A stretch of 64,000 bases of DNA from Bradyrhizobium sp. LMTR 3 (GCF_001693485.1 NZ_MAXC01000010.1:62001-126000); one strand, 5' to 3'. Positions 53,724-63,370 are shown, counted from the stretch's first letter. The notes: generated by a model not told the origin, from the letters alone. Numbers and translations: made by a program.

Positions 53724-53987
53724 CGATACGCTCACGCAACGCTTACACGATCGAATGTCAGTACATCCGTGCAATTCGACCTTTTTTGTTGGTATCGAAT
53801 TTAGGTTGCCGGGGAGTTAATCGGCGTGGCGTGCGTGCTACACGCAAGACGTTGCGCGAATTTCGCCGAGCGCATGAGAAGTGTTGGTAAACAGGCACGC
53901 GATGAAAGTGGTAAACATCCCGTCAACGAAGATGGTGAAGAGAAAATTACGCGGTGCAAATATGGGAACTCATGTTGCCTCCGCGTC

Positions 53988-53992
53988 ATTGC
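53988..53992. repeat. Target-site duplication, left copy (ATTGC)
   Basis: ATTGC directly precedes the left inverted repeat of the IS481-family element and is repeated at 55041-55045 directly after the right one. It marks a recent, intact insertion. Confidence 0.85.
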
Positions 53993-55040
53993 TGTCGATG
54001 TTCACTAATTCGCTGATTGGATCGCGGTGGTCTTGGTGGCTGCAAAAGCCTTCGGGGTCTGCCCTGCAAGGGCCTGATGAGGCCTGTGGTTATTGTAGTA
54101 GATCAGATACTCGAACAGCTCTTTGGCGAAGTGGTCGAGATTGTCGAATGTTGCACCCTCGATGACGTCCTCGTCGAGGGTTCGCCAGAAGCGCTCGGCT
54201 TTGCCATTGGTCTGCGGCCGATAGGGCCTGGTGTAGCGATGCTTGATGCCGAGTTCGAGCAGCATGGCCTCGAAGGGATGCTCCTGAGGGGTGTTGCGGG
54301 AGGCGAACTCGGCGCCGTTGTCGGATAGAATCTCGGCGAAGATCAGTCCGTAAGTGATGTTGAGAGTATTGATCATCTTCAGCGTCTTGAACATCACCGG
54401 AAGCGCCTTCTTGGAGGTCAGCACCTCGGCCCAGGCCAGGCGCGAGCAGCTGTCGACCAGGCAGATGATGTAGGCCGTGGCCGGGGGTGGCGCGAGGAAC
54501 ATGTCGCGCGGCAATTGATGCAGATCGACGTGGCCGAGCTCCCCGAGGTCCTTGATGATGCGGCGTTTCTCCTCGCGCATCGCCGGCGTACGGCGGTTCA
54601 GTTGATGGCGCTTCAGCACCCGGTAGATGGTCGATGGCGAAGGTACTGTGGCGCGCTGCTCACGCAAGACGGCATGGATCTCGTAGCGGTTCATCCCCCG
54701 TTTGCGCTGAGCGATGATCTCGGCCTCAATCCCGTTCGGCTCGCGCCGTTCCCGCCATTTGGGCCCGCGACGGCGCGGCAACAGGTCGGTCTCGTCGCCG
54801 CTTTGCAGATAGCGGTTGTAATACTTGCGGAAGGTCTGCGAGCAGGTTCCGTGGTGGCGGTAGAAATCCCCAACGCTCTTGAACACCGCCGATCGACCCG
54901 CCTTGACCGCCTCATATTCCGGGATCAGAAATCGCCACTTCTGCAGGTAATTACGTTCGATCGTCCGGTCATAGCTGTTATCGCGCATCGGATCGTCCTC
55001 CAGAGGAGCGATCCAATCAGCGAATTGCTGAACTTGCACA
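53993..55040 (-). mobile_element. Complete IS481-family insertion sequence
   Basis: 1,048 bp bounded by 33-bp imperfect terminal inverted repeats (53993-54025 and 55008-55040, about 28 of 33 matching) that start with TGT, as usual for IS481. ATTGC is duplicated on both flanks. It holds a single intact transposase gene, so it may be active. It has split a dispersed palindromic repeat (GTCATTGCGAGCGAAGCGAC) between the sleB and ppdK genes without hitting a gene. Confidence 0.93.
54005..54988 (-). CDS. IS481-family DDE transposase
   Basis: 327 residues. N-terminal helix-turn-helix (HHGTCSQTFRKYYNRYLQSG) and a second one (MNRYEIHAVLREQ), then the integrase core with the acidic triad: Asp in GHVDLHQLP, Asp in ILSDNGAEF and Glu in TNGKAERFWRT, and the NNHRPHQALAGQTP ending. 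ATG 54988 is chosen for GGAGGA 7 bases upstream; a GTG at 55039 lies inside the inverted repeat. The stop lies in the left inverted repeat. Confidence 0.95.
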   Translation of the reverse strand: MRDNSYDRTIERNYLQKWRFLIPEYEAVKAGRSAVFKSVGDFYRHHGTCSQTFRKYYNRYLQSGDETDLLPRRRGPKWRERREPNGIEAEIIAQRKRGMNRYEIHAVLREQRATVPSPSTIYRVLKRHQLNRRTPAMREEKRRIIKDLGELGHVDLHQLPRDMFLAPPPATAYIICLVDSCSRLAWAEVLTSKKALPVMFKTLKMINTLNITYGLIFAEILSDNGAEFASRNTPQEHPFEAMLLELGIKHRYTRPYRPQTNGKAERFWRTLDEDVIEGATFDNLDHFAKELFEYLIYYNNHRPHQALAGQTPKAFAATKTTAIQSAN

Positions 55041-55151
55041 ATTGCGAGCGAAGCGACTTGTCCGCCGTAGCTTTAGCGAAGGCGGAAGCAATCCATCGCG
55101 CGGCATAATGGATAGATGGATTGCTTCGTCGCTTCGCTCCTCGCAATGACG
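55041..55151. repeat. Dispersed palindromic repeat interrupted by the IS
   Basis: With the IS removed, GTCATTGCGAGCGAAGCGAC at the left faces its near reverse complement (GTCGCTTCGCTCCTCGCAATGAC, 55129-55151) across an inner hairpin, GAAGCAATCCATC (55085-55097) / GATGGATTGCTTC (55115-55127). It is a known style of rhizobial repeat. The first five bases are the right copy of the IS target duplication. Confidence 0.75.
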
Positions 55152-55182
55152 GCTTCTTCGTCGGAGCGCTCTGCTCTCACGC

Positions 55183-55215
55183 AAAAAACGCAAATGCCCG
55201 GGACTGGCCCGGGCA
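55183..55215 (-). terminator. Rho-independent terminator of ppdK
   Basis: Stem TGCCCGGG / CCCGGGCA (55195-55202 and 55208-55215) with a 5-base loop, followed on the minus strand by TTTGCGTTTTTT. It lies about 30 bases after the ppdK stop. Confidence 0.85.
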
Positions 55216-55244
55216 TCACGTGCTTCCGATCGCTATTGAGAAGG

Positions 55245-58115
55245 CTACGCTTGGCTCTCAATCTTCTTGCCGAGCGCGGCCTGCGCGGCGGCGAGGCGCG
55301 CGATCGGCACGCGGTAGGGCGAGCACGAAACGTAGTCGAGCCCGATCTCGTGGCAGAACGCCACCGAGGCGGGATCGCCGCCATGCTCACCGCAAATACC
55401 GACCTTCAAATTGGGCCGTGTCTTGCGACCACGGGTGACGCCGATCTTCACCAGCTCGCCAACGCCATCGCGATCGACCGAGATGAACGGATCGATCTCG
55501 AGAATTCCCTTGCTGACATAAGTGCCGAGGAAACTCGCGGCGTCGTCACGGCTGATGCCGTAGGTAGTCTGGGTCAGGTCGTTGGTGCCGAACGAGAAGA
55601 ACTCCGCGGTCTGGGCGACATCGCCGGCCAGCAGGCACGCGCGCGGCAGCTCGATCATCGTACCAACCTGATAAGCGAGCTTCTTGCCGGTCTCCTTCAT
55701 CACCTCCTGCGCGGTGGCGTCGATCCGCGCCTTGACCAGGTCGAACTCGGCCTTGGTCGCGATCAGCGGCACCATCACCTCGAGGCCGACGGCTTCGCCG
55801 GTGCGCTTCTCGGCTTCTACCGCCGCTTCGAAGATCGCGCGCGCCTGCATTTCGGCGATCTCAGGATAGGCGATCGCAAGACGGCAGCCGCGGAAGCCCA
55901 GCATCGGGTTGAACTCGGCGAGATCGCGGGCGCGATCGGCGAGCTTGCGCGGATCGGTGTTCATCGCGCGCGCGACTTCCTCGATCTCGTGTTGGGTGTG
56001 CGGCAGGAATTCATGCAGCGGCGGATCGAGCAGGCGGATCGTGACGGGCAGGCCCTTCATGATCTCGAACAGCTCGACGAAATCGGCGCGCTGCATCGGC
56101 AACAGTTTTGACAGCGCCGCGCGGCGCGACTGTTCGTCCTCGGAAAGGATCATCTCGCGCACGGTGCGGATGCGGGTTTCCTCGAAGAACATGTGCTCGG
56201 TGCGGCACAGCCCGATCCCCTCGGCGCCGAACTTCACGGCCGTGCGCGCGTCGTCAGGCGTATCGCCGTTGACGCGAACGCCGAGCTTGCGGACCGCATC
56301 GGCCCAACCCATCAGCGTGCCGAATTCGCCCGACAGTTTCGGCTCGATCATCGGCATCTTGCCGGCCAGCACCTGGCCGAGCGAGCCGTCGATGGTGATG
56401 ACGTCGCCGGTCTTGAAGGTGCGGGAGCCCACACTCATCGTGCCGCGGCCATAGTCGACGCGAATGGCGCCGCAGCCGGAGACGCAGGGCTTGCCCATGC
56501 CGCGCGCGACCACTGCGGCGTGCGAAGTCATGCCGCCACGGGTGGTCAAAATGCCTTCGGCGGCGTGCATGCCGTGAATGTCTTCCGGACTGGTTTCGAC
56601 GCGCACCAGAATGACGCTGCGGCCGTCGGCCTGGAGTTTGGCGGCTTCATCGGACGAGAACACGATCTCGCCGGATGCGGCGCCCGGCGAGGCCGGCAGG
56701 CCGGTTGCGATCACGTCGCGCTTGGCCTGGGGATCGATGGTCGGATGCAGCAATTGATCCAGCGAAGCCGGATCGATCCGCATCACCGCGTCCTTCTTCG
56801 AGATCAGGCCTTCATTGGCGAGCTCGACCGCGATGCGCAGCGCAGCCTTCGCGGTGCGCTTGCCGCCGCGGGTCTGCAGCATCCACAACTTGCCCTGCTC
56901 GACCGTGAACTCCATGTCCTGCATGTCGCGGTAGTGTTTTTCGAGCAGCGTGTAGAACCGCGTCAGTTCCTTGAAGGCGTCCGGCATCGCGCTTTCCATC
57001 GACGGCTTGTCGGAACCGGATTCCTGGCGCGCCTCCTCGGTGATATCCTGCGGCGTGCGGATGCCCGCCACCACGTCCTCACCCTGCGCGTTGATCAGGA
57101 ATTCGCCGTACAGCTTGCTCTCGCCGGTCGAGGGATTGCGAGTGAACGCTACGCCGGTCGCGGACGTCTCGCCCATATTGCCGAACACCATGGCCTGCAC
57201 GTTGACCGCGGTGCCCCAGGATTCCGGAATGTCGTGCAGGCGGCGATAGGTCACCGCGCGCGCGTTCATCCAGGATGAGAACACCGCGCCGATCGCGCCC
57301 CACAATTGCTCGTGCGGGTCCTGCGGAAAATCCCTGCCGGTCTCGCGCGCCACCGCTTCCTTGTACTTGCCGACCAGCTCGACCCAGTCGTCGCCGGTCA
57401 GATCAGTGTCGAGTGTGTAGCCCTGGCTGTCCTTGAAGGTGTCGAGGATGTCCTCGAAGTGATGATGCTCGAAGCCGAGCACCACGTCCGAATACATCGT
57501 GATGAAGCGGCGATAGCTGTCATAGGCAAAGCGGCGATCGCCGGAGAGCTCGGCGAGCGCTTCGACCGTTTTGTCGTTGAGGCCGAGATTGAGCACGGTG
57601 TCCATCATGCCCGGCATCGAGGCGCGGCCGCCGGAGCGGACCGACACCAGCAGCGGATTCTTCGAGTCGCCGAATGCCTTGCCGGTCAGCTTGCCAACAT
57701 ACTCAAGCGCCTTCTCGACCTGCGCCTTCAGCGCCGGCGGATAGGTTTTGTCATGCGCGTAGAAATAGGTGCAGACCGAGGTCGGAATGGTGAAGCCCGG
57801 AGGCACCGGCAGGCCCAAATTGGCCATCTCGGCGAGGTTGGCGCCCTTGCCGCCGAGCAGGTCGCGCAGGCCCGCTTTGCCCTCTGCCTTGCCGTCCCCG
57901 AAGGTATAGACCCACTTGCCGGATTTTACCGCTTCAGTGGCAGGCTTGCGGACGGCAGCCTTCTTGGCCGCGACCTTGGCGACCGGCTTGGCCGGGGCCT
58001 TCTTCAGCGCTTTGCGGGCCGAGGCCTGCGGCGCGGCCTTCGGCCGGGCGGATGGCTTTGATTTCGCTACAGATTTAACTGCAGCCTTCTTGGACTTCGC
58101 GACGGCTTTGGCCAT
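55245..58115 (-). CDS. ppdK: Pyruvate phosphate dikinase with Lys/Ala-rich N-terminal extension
   Basis: 956 residues. The catalytic protein starts near residue 70 (WVYTFGDGKAEGKAGLRDLLGGKGANLAEM, nucleotide-binding). The swivelling phosphohistidine domain has His near 531 (GGMTSHAAVVARG), and the PEP/pyruvate-binding barrel ends with the catalytic Cys near 930 (YVSCSPYRVP). It converts pyruvate, ATP and phosphate to PEP, AMP and PPi. The first 65 residues are almost only Lys, Ala and Pro (AKSKKAAVK repeats), like a histone-H1-type tail, unusual for this enzyme. ATG 58115 is chosen; a TTG three codons upstream is possible. A good terminator follows. Confidence 0.96.
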   Translation of the reverse strand: MAKAVAKSKKAAVKSVAKSKPSARPKAAPQASARKALKKAPAKPVAKVAAKKAAVRKPATEAVKSGKWVYTFGDGKAEGKAGLRDLLGGKGANLAEMANLGLPVPPGFTIPTSVCTYFYAHDKTYPPALKAQVEKALEYVGKLTGKAFGDSKNPLLVSVRSGGRASMPGMMDTVLNLGLNDKTVEALAELSGDRRFAYDSYRRFITMYSDVVLGFEHHHFEDILDTFKDSQGYTLDTDLTGDDWVELVGKYKEAVARETGRDFPQDPHEQLWGAIGAVFSSWMNARAVTYRRLHDIPESWGTAVNVQAMVFGNMGETSATGVAFTRNPSTGESKLYGEFLINAQGEDVVAGIRTPQDITEEARQESGSDKPSMESAMPDAFKELTRFYTLLEKHYRDMQDMEFTVEQGKLWMLQTRGGKRTAKAALRIAVELANEGLISKKDAVMRIDPASLDQLLHPTIDPQAKRDVIATGLPASPGAASGEIVFSSDEAAKLQADGRSVILVRVETSPEDIHGMHAAEGILTTRGGMTSHAAVVARGMGKPCVSGCGAIRVDYGRGTMSVGSRTFKTGDVITIDGSLGQVLAGKMPMIEPKLSGEFGTLMGWADAVRKLGVRVNGDTPDDARTAVKFGAEGIGLCRTEHMFFEETRIRTVREMILSEDEQSRRAALSKLLPMQRADFVELFEIMKGLPVTIRLLDPPLHEFLPHTQHEIEEVARAMNTDPRKLADRARDLAEFNPMLGFRGCRLAIAYPEIAEMQARAIFEAAVEAEKRTGEAVGLEVMVPLIATKAEFDLVKARIDATAQEVMKETGKKLAYQVGTMIELPRACLLAGDVAQTAEFFSFGTNDLTQTTYGISRDDAASFLGTYVSKGILEIDPFISVDRDGVGELVKIGVTRGRKTRPNLKVGICGEHGGDPASVAFCHEIGLDYVSCSPYRVPIARLAAAQAALGKKIESQA

Positions 58116-58206
58116 GGATTCCAACTATCCGAAAAAGGGAGAAGATTGCGCGCCTTACACCATTTTGAGGGGTTCCGCGCAAGCCGCGAAACCCCGCTTT
58201 CCAGTG

Positions 58207-58362
58207 CTAGAACTTGAACATCTTGAGCACGCCGAGACCAACCAGGCCGACGAAGATCAGGTAGATCGCGACGATATAGTTGAGCAGCCGCGGCATGATC
58301 AGGATGAATATCCCGGCGAGCAGAGCAACGATCGCGGGAACATGCGTGGCGGTGATGGTCAT
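58207..58362 (-). CDS. DUF3096 small membrane protein
   Basis: 51 residues: two closely spaced hydrophobic segments (VPAIVALLAGIFILIMP and YIVAIYLIFVGLVGLGVL) joined by RLLN. This is the DUF3096 pattern, a tiny inner-membrane protein of unknown function. ATG 58362 is preceded by GGAGA at 6 bases. A hairpin with one mismatch (58170-58196) between it and ppdK may end its transcript, but there is no T run. Confidence 0.88.
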   Translation of the reverse strand: MTITATHVPAIVALLAGIFILIMPRLLNYIVAIYLIFVGLVGLGVLKMFKF

Positions 58363-58601
58363 TGAAATCTCCGGATGATCGGGGGTGGGAAATCGAATCG
58401 AGGGCGGCAACTTAACCGCTGGCGCGGTTCGGGAATAGCAAGACGCTCAACTGGTTCAATGGGTTCCAGCCTCCGCAACAATTCCCCAGAAATGTCGCGG
58501 ATGAGGCCGCGCTTTTTCCGGAACAATGCCGCATGCGATGAATTGGCCCGCATTGTGTGTGCTGGCGAAAGCCGGCACATCTTCTCGCGAAGGAGTTGAC
58601 C

Positions 58602-58961
58602 ATGCGGAACAGACTATTTGCCATTGCGGCGATCGCGGGAGCGATGACCGTCCCGATCGCGGCTCAGGCGCAATCCACGATCGGCACAGGCGGCGGCAGC
58701 GCGGTCGTCATCGGTGAACATGTAGAAGGCATCGCGCCCGACGTGCGTCCGGCCTTCCGCGAATACATCGTGCGTGAACGCGTGCCGAACTACATGATTT
58801 CCGAGCGTGTGACGGTTGGCGCCGTGCTGCCGGAAACCGGCGTGACCTATTACGACGTGCCGCAATCGTTCGGGGTGACGCCTTATCGCTACACCGTGGT
58901 GAACGGCCAGACGATATTGGTCGAACCGCGTTCGCGTCGAATCGTTCAGGTGGTCGATTGA
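58602..58961 (+). CDS. DUF1236 exported protein
   Basis: 119 residues. A clear signal peptide (MRNRLFAIAAIAGAMTVPIAAQAQ) is followed by a Gly-rich segment and the conserved block DVPQSFGVTPYRYTVVNGQTILVEPRSRRIVQVVD-like end of DUF1236. A small periplasmic protein of unknown role, common in Bradyrhizobiaceae. AAGGAG lies 7 bases before the ATG and a strong terminator follows, so it is probably monocistronic. Confidence 0.9.
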   Translation: MRNRLFAIAAIAGAMTVPIAAQAQSTIGTGGGSAVVIGEHVEGIAPDVRPAFREYIVRERVPNYMISERVTVGAVLPETGVTYYDVPQSFGVTPYRYTVVNGQTILVEPRSRRIVQVVD

Positions 58962-59033
58962 CCTTCAGTAGCCTGAACGATTGGTCCGGGCGCCGCGCAA
59001 GCGGATGTGCGCGAGATACGACCGGACAAGAAG

Positions 59034-59068
59034 CCCCGCCCGGCGTCCCCTCCGGGCGGGGTCTTTTT
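59034..59068 (+). terminator. Rho-independent terminator after the DUF1236 gene
   Basis: Stem CCCCGCCCGG (59034-59043) / CCGGGCGGGG (59052-59061), 8-base loop, then TCTTTTT. Perfect pairing and a T run make this one of the clearest terminators in the window. Confidence 0.93.
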
Positions 59069-59088
59069 GTGTGGACGCGGTGCGGTTC

Positions 59089-59184
59089 TGTAGGGTGGGC
59101 AAAGGAGCGCTAGCGACGTGCCCACCATCTATCACCGACCGCGCTGCTTGATGGTGGGCACGCTTCGCTTTGCCCACCCTACGA
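59089..59184. repeat. Dispersed palindrome family I, copy 3
   Basis: TGTAGGGTGGGCAAAGGAG at the left and CTTCGCTTTGCCCACCCTACGA at the right, with inner arms GTGCCCACCAT / ATGGTGGGCAC. It lies between two convergent genes, after the DUF1236 terminator. Confidence 0.9.
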
Positions 59185-59191
59185 GTTACGG

Positions 59192-59794
59192 CTACTCGCG
59201 AATTTCCAATCCAGGCTTCTTCACCACCAGCCGGTGAATCTTCTTTCCCGATGAAGCGCTGACGATCTCTTCGTCGAGCAACACGGTTGCGCCCTTCAGC
59301 TCCGCCTGCACGACCGCCGGATCGAACGCGGCGTAAAGCCGTCCCTGCGCGTCGCGCTGATCGGCGCCCTCGGTGACGCGCCAGCTCAGATAGAGGATGC
59401 CGCTGGGCTTGACGATATCGAGCAGACGGCGGACCGATGCCGCAATCTCCTTGCGGTCGAGATGCATGATCACGGTTTCGCACAGCACGTTATCGAACGT
59501 GCCGATACCGCGCAGATCGGGCAATTCGGCATGCGCGAACTTGCACGACGGATAGCGCCGGCGCGCTTCGTTGAGCAGGCCCTCCGAGGCGTCGAAGCCC
59601 ACCGCCGAAAAGCCGTGGGTGTGAAGCCAGGCGACTTCGCGGCCGCAGCCGCAGCCGATATCGGCCGAGTTGCCGCCGCGCACGAAAAATCGTTCGACGA
59701 CCTCCTGCAGGTCGACGGGCGCCGGCTGACCGAGCCAGTCCTTCGCGAACGCCGCCGCATCCTGGTCATAAGCGGCGAGCGTCTGGGGATCCAT
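59192..59794 (-). CDS. Class I SAM-dependent methyltransferase
   Basis: 200 residues with a Rossmann-type SAM fold: motif I ADIGCGCGREVAWL near 44, motif II VGFDASEGLLNEARRR, and later motifs in NVLCETVIMHL and LYLSWRVTEG. The substrate is unknown; the TehB/Methyltransf-type fold suggests small-molecule methylation. The ATG lies three bases after the glyS stop, so it is in the glyQS operon. Confidence 0.9.
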   Translation of the reverse strand: MDPQTLAAYDQDAAAFAKDWLGQPAPVDLQEVVERFFVRGGNSADIGCGCGREVAWLHTHGFSAVGFDASEGLLNEARRRYPSCKFAHAELPDLRGIGTFDNVLCETVIMHLDRKEIAASVRRLLDIVKPSGILYLSWRVTEGADQRDAQGRLYAAFDPAVVQAELKGATVLLDEEIVSASSGKKIHRLVVKKPGLEIRE

Positions 59795-59797
59795 GGT

Positions 59798-61897
59798 CTA
59801 GCCTTCGATCTTGGAAAAATCCGCCACCGCGCGGGTCGCCGCACGGATTTCGTTCAGGAGTTTTAGTCGATTCTCGCGCACATCAGGTTCATCGGCATTG
59901 ACCTTGACCTTGTCGAAGAACGCATCGACGGCGGGGCGCAGCTTCGCCATCGCGCTCATCGCGGCGGCGAAATCTTCCTTCTGCACTGCGGCCCCGGCCT
60001 CGCTCTTGACCTGGTCGATCGCCTTGGCGAGCGCTTTTTCTTCGGCAAGCGCGTAGAGCCCGGCATCCGGCGCACCGTCGAACATGCGCTTGTCCTTTTT
60101 CTCCTCGATCGAGAGGATGTTACTCGCGCGCTTGGTCCCTGCAAGCAGGTTCTTGCCGTCGTCGGTGTCGAGGAACCTGCCGAGCGCCTCGACGCGGCGG
60201 ACCACCAACAGCAAATCATCCTGTCCGCCGAGCGAAAACACGGCATCAACGAGATCGTGCCGCGCGCCCTGGTCGCGGAGCTGGACCTTCAGGCGGTCGG
60301 CGAAGAAGGCAAGCAGGTCCCCCGGAACCTTCTCGGCGTCGCTCTTTTCAGGCAAACCAGCCAATGCCGACTTCGCCACGTTCAAGATCGGCAGCCGGAG
60401 CGTATTATCAACGATCAGCCTGATGGCGCCCAGCGCAGCGCGCCGCAAAGCATAGGGGTCCTTGCTGCCGGTCGGCTTCTCGTCGATCACCCAGAAACCC
60501 GCCAGAGTATCGAGCTTGTCGGCCAGTGCGACGGCCGCGCTTACCGGATCGCTCGGCACGCGATCAGTGGGGCCTTGCGGCTTGTAATGGTCCTCGCTCG
60601 CGGCGGCAACGGAAGCGTCTTCGCCTTGCGCCTGCGCATAATACTTCCCCATCAGGCCCTGCAACTCGGGGAATTCGCCGACGACTTCGGTCAACAGATC
60701 GGCTTTTGCCAGATGCGCGGCACGCTTGGCCTTCGCGACGTCGGCACCGACCAGCGGCGCGATCTCGACTGCCAGCCGTTCGATCCGCTTGATCCGCTCC
60801 GCCTGCGTGCCGAGCTTCTCATGAAACACGATCTGGTCGAACTTCGGCAGCCGGCTCTCGAGCTTCGTTTTCAGGTCGGTCTCGTAGAAGAACTTTGCAT
60901 CGCTCAACCGCGCGCGGATGACGCGCTCGTTGCCGGCAACGATCGTCTTGCCGCCGTCGGTCGCTTCGATATTGGCGGTGAGGATGAACTTGTTGGCAAG
61001 CTTCCCGGTCTTGGGGTCGCGCACCACAAAGCATTTCTGGTTGTTGCGGATGGTGGCGCGGATCACCTCGTCCGGGATCGTGAGGTACTCCTCGTCGAAC
61101 GATCCCATCAGTGCGACCGGCCATTCGACGAGGCCCGCGACTTCGTCGAGCAGCCCCTGATCCTCAACTAGTTCAAAACCTTGCGCGAATGCCAACTGCT
61201 TGGCGTCGGCCAGGATGATGTCCTTGCGCGCCTGCGGATCGAGAACGACTTTCGCGGCCTTCAGCTTGGCTTCGTAATCCTCGAAGCGGCGCACCGGGAT
61301 CGCCGATGGCACCATGAAGCGGTGACCGAACGTGGTCTGCCCGGCCTCGATGCCGTCGACGGAAAATTTCACCACGTCGGGGTCTTCGGTTTCCGGACCG
61401 AAGGTCGCGATGATCGAGTGCAGCGGCCGTACCCAGGAGAGCGAACCCGATTTGGTCGAACGTGCGCCCCACCGCATCGACTTCGGCCACGGGAAGGTTC
61501 GGATGATGACCGGCAGAATCTCGGCGAGCACATCGATGGTGGCGCGGCCCGGCTTTTCGATCAGCGCGATGTAGAAATCGCCCTTCTTCGGGTCGGTCTG
61601 TATCTTGGCGTCTTCGATCCTGGCCAGACCGGTCGCCTTCAAGAATCCCTGGATCGCGGCATCGGGGCCGCCGACGCGCGGGCCGCGGCGCTCTTCCTTG
61701 AGGTCGGATTGCCGCTGGGGAATGCCGTGCACGGTCAGCGCCAGCCGCCGCGGCGTCGCGAAGGCTTTCGCGCCCTCATAGACCAGGCCCTCGGCGACGA
61801 GTTTGTCGGTCACCATGCGGCGCAGATCGTCCGCCGCCTTCGCCTGCATGCGCGCGGGGATTTCCTCGGAAAACAGCTCCAGCAGAAGATCAGGCAT
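59798..61897 (-). CDS. glyS: Glycine--tRNA ligase, beta subunit
   Basis: 699 residues, the size and sequence of bacterial Gly[19 protein letters not shown] start, [22 protein letters not shown] and the DALR anticodon-like region near the C-terminus ([19 protein letters not shown]). It works with the alpha subunit as an alpha2beta2 enzyme that charges tRNA-Gly. The ATG at 61897 shares one base with the glyQ stop (TGATG), so the two are coupled. A longer frame upstream lies inside glyQ and is rejected. Confidence 0.98.
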   Translation of the reverse strand: MPDLLLELFSEEIPARMQAKAADDLRRMVTDKLVAEGLVYEGAKAFATPRRLALTVHGIPQRQSDLKEERRGPRVGGPDAAIQGFLKATGLARIEDAKIQTDPKKGDFYIALIEKPGRATIDVLAEILPVIIRTFPWPKSMRWGARSTKSGSLSWVRPLHSIIATFGPETEDPDVVKFSVDGIEAGQTTFGHRFMVPSAIPVRRFEDYEAKLKAAKVVLDPQARKDIILADAKQLAFAQGFELVEDQGLLDEVAGLVEWPVALMGSFDEEYLTIPDEVIRATIRNNQKCFVVRDPKTGKLANKFILTANIEATDGGKTIVAGNERVIRARLSDAKFFYETDLKTKLESRLPKFDQIVFHEKLGTQAERIKRIERLAVEIAPLVGADVAKAKRAAHLAKADLLTEVVGEFPELQGLMGKYYAQAQGEDASVAAASEDHYKPQGPTDRVPSDPVSAAVALADKLDTLAGFWVIDEKPTGSKDPYALRRAALGAIRLIVDNTLRLPILNVAKSALAGLPEKSDAEKVPGDLLAFFADRLKVQLRDQGARHDLVDAVFSLGGQDDLLLVVRRVEALGRFLDTDDGKNLLAGTKRASNILSIEEKKDKRMFDGAPDAGLYALAEEKALAKAIDQVKSEAGAAVQKEDFAAAMSAMAKLRPAVDAFFDKVKVNADEPDVRENRLKLLNEIRAATRAVADFSKIEG

Positions 61898-62832
61898 CAG
61901 ACCGCCCTGCCCGCTTCGGTGTGAACCCAGGCTTCGCCGCAGGCCTTTGCCAATTCGCGCACGCGCATGATGTAGCTCTGCCGCTCCGTCACTGAGATCA
62001 CGCCGCGCGCATCGAGGAGGTTGAAGACATGGCTGGCCTTGATGCACTGGTCATAGGCCGGCAGCGCCATCAGATGCTCCTTCTGATTGCCGCCCTCCTT
62101 CCACCCGGCTGCGAGATATTTCTTGCAGGCGTCTTCGGCCATTTTGAACTGCTCGAACAGCATCGCCGTATCGGCGTGCTCGAAATTGTGCCGGGAATAC
62201 TCCTGCTCGGCCTGCAGGAAGACGTCGCCATAGGTGACCTTGTCGGCGCCGTCGCGGCCGTTGAAGTTGAGATCGTAGACGCGGTCGACGCCCTGCACGT
62301 ACATCGCAAGCCGCTCGAGCCCGTAGGTGAGTTCGCCGGAAACGGGTGCGCATTCGACGCCCGCGACCTGCTGGAAGTAAGTGAACTGGCTGACTTCCAT
62401 GCCGTCGCACCAGCACTCCCAGCCCAGCCCCCAGGCGCCAAGCGTCGGGCTTTCCCAATCGTCTTCGACGAAGCGGATGTCGTGTACGCTGGAATCAATG
62501 CCGATCGCAGCGAGCGACTTCAGGTACAGATCCTGAAGGTTCGGCGGCGACGGCTTCATGATCACCTGAAACTGATAATAGTGCTGCAGCCGGTTGGGGT
62601 TTTCGCCGTAGCGGCCGTCCTTCGGCCGGCGCGAGGGTTGCACATAGGCCGCATTCCAGCGCTTCGGCCCCAGCGCGCGCAGCGTCGTCGCCGGATGGAA
62701 GGTGCCTGCGCCCATTTCCATGTCGTAGGGCTGCAGGATCACGCAGCCCTGCTCCGCCCAGAACCGCTGGAGAGCAAGGATGAAGCCCTGGAACGAACGT
62801 TCCGGGCGCATATGGGCAGGCAAAGCGTCCAT
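61897..62832 (-). CDS. glyQ: Glycine--tRNA ligase, alpha subunit
   Basis: 311 residues from ATG 62832 (a later ATG at 62811 is possible). Typical Gly[39 protein letters not shown], the class II motifs around [12 protein letters not shown] and VIMKPSP, and [18 protein letters not shown]. Forms the adenylating core with glyS, directly downstream and coupled. A 14-bp inverted repeat pair lies about 85 bases upstream. Confidence 0.98.
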   Translation of the reverse strand: MDALPAHMRPERSFQGFILALQRFWAEQGCVILQPYDMEMGAGTFHPATTLRALGPKRWNAAYVQPSRRPKDGRYGENPNRLQHYYQFQVIMKPSPPNLQDLYLKSLAAIGIDSSVHDIRFVEDDWESPTLGAWGLGWECWCDGMEVSQFTYFQQVAGVECAPVSGELTYGLERLAMYVQGVDRVYDLNFNGRDGADKVTYGDVFLQAEQEYSRHNFEHADTAMLFEQFKMAEDACKKYLAAGWKEGGNQKEHLMALPAYDQCIKASHVFNLLDARGVISVTERQSYIMRVRELAKACGEAWVHTEAGRAV

Positions 62833-62917
62833 CGGCAGAATCGGTCTCGCGAAGGGGGATTTGAAGTGCGCGGGACCGTATCGGCGTAGGGGCGTGGAAT
62901 CAAGGCGAGCCCACAAT

Positions 62918-63018
62918 GTCATTCCGGGGCGATGCAAAGCATCGAACCCGGAATCTCGAGATTCTCAGGGGCGCAAGGGGCGCCCCATAGTTCGCGCTGA
63001 CGCGCGCCCCGGAATGAC
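62918..63018. repeat. Palindromic repeat upstream of glyQ
   Basis: Perfect 14-bp outer arms GTCATTCCGGGGCG (62918-62931) and CGCCCCGGAATGAC (63005-63018) enclose further small inverted repeats. It resembles dispersed repeats known from rhizobial genomes and touches the end of the small membrane-protein gene. Confidence 0.75.
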
Positions 63019-63021
63019 GAA

Positions 63022-63213
63022 TCAACCCGGCCGGTAGGCGCCGGTGACGGGGTCGCGGCGCAGCGTTGGGATATCGGCCGTCTCCGTGGCCTCGGTGACA
63101 CGCGCCAGCCGTGCCTCTTCGAGTTCCCTGTTGATACGGACAGCGGTCTTGTAGGCCCAGCGGACCACGGCGAGCCCTCCCAGGGCACCCGCGAATGCGA
63201 TCAGCGGCGGCAT
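63022..63213 (-). CDS. Small membrane-anchored hypothetical protein
   Basis: 63 residues from ATG 63213, preceded by AAGGA; GTG 63234 is possible. One hydrophobic segment (PLIAFAGALGGLAVVRWAY) and a charged helix (INRELEEARLARV) followed by a short tail. Function unknown. It lies between the glyQ operon and sppA, all on the same strand. Confidence 0.7.
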   Translation of the reverse strand: MPPLIAFAGALGGLAVVRWAYKTAVRINRELEEARLARVTEATETADIPTLRRDPVTGAYRPG

Positions 63214-63329
63214 CGGTCGATCCTTGTCGTTCACGTGTCAGCCCCCAATAGGTTGCATTCTCGCCGAAGCCGGCCTGCGCCGCAATTCCGCTTTTGGGAC
63301 TAAATGGCGCGGGTACCCCCGGCCTAGAA

Positions 63330-63356
63330 CCCGGTTCTGATTGAATCAGAACCGGG
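63330..63356. repeat. Perfect hairpin downstream of sppA
   Basis: CCCGGTTCTGATT (63330-63342) and AATCAGAACCGGG (63344-63356) pair with almost no loop. It lies downstream of sppA in its transcription direction but has no T run, so it is probably a repeat rather than a terminator. Confidence 0.7.
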
Positions 63357-63370
63357 CTCTAGCTTCTTGT

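Noticed and set aside
55008-55039. GTG start of the transposase at 55039
   Set aside because: It lies in the terminal inverted repeat; ATG 54988 has GGAGGA at proper distance.
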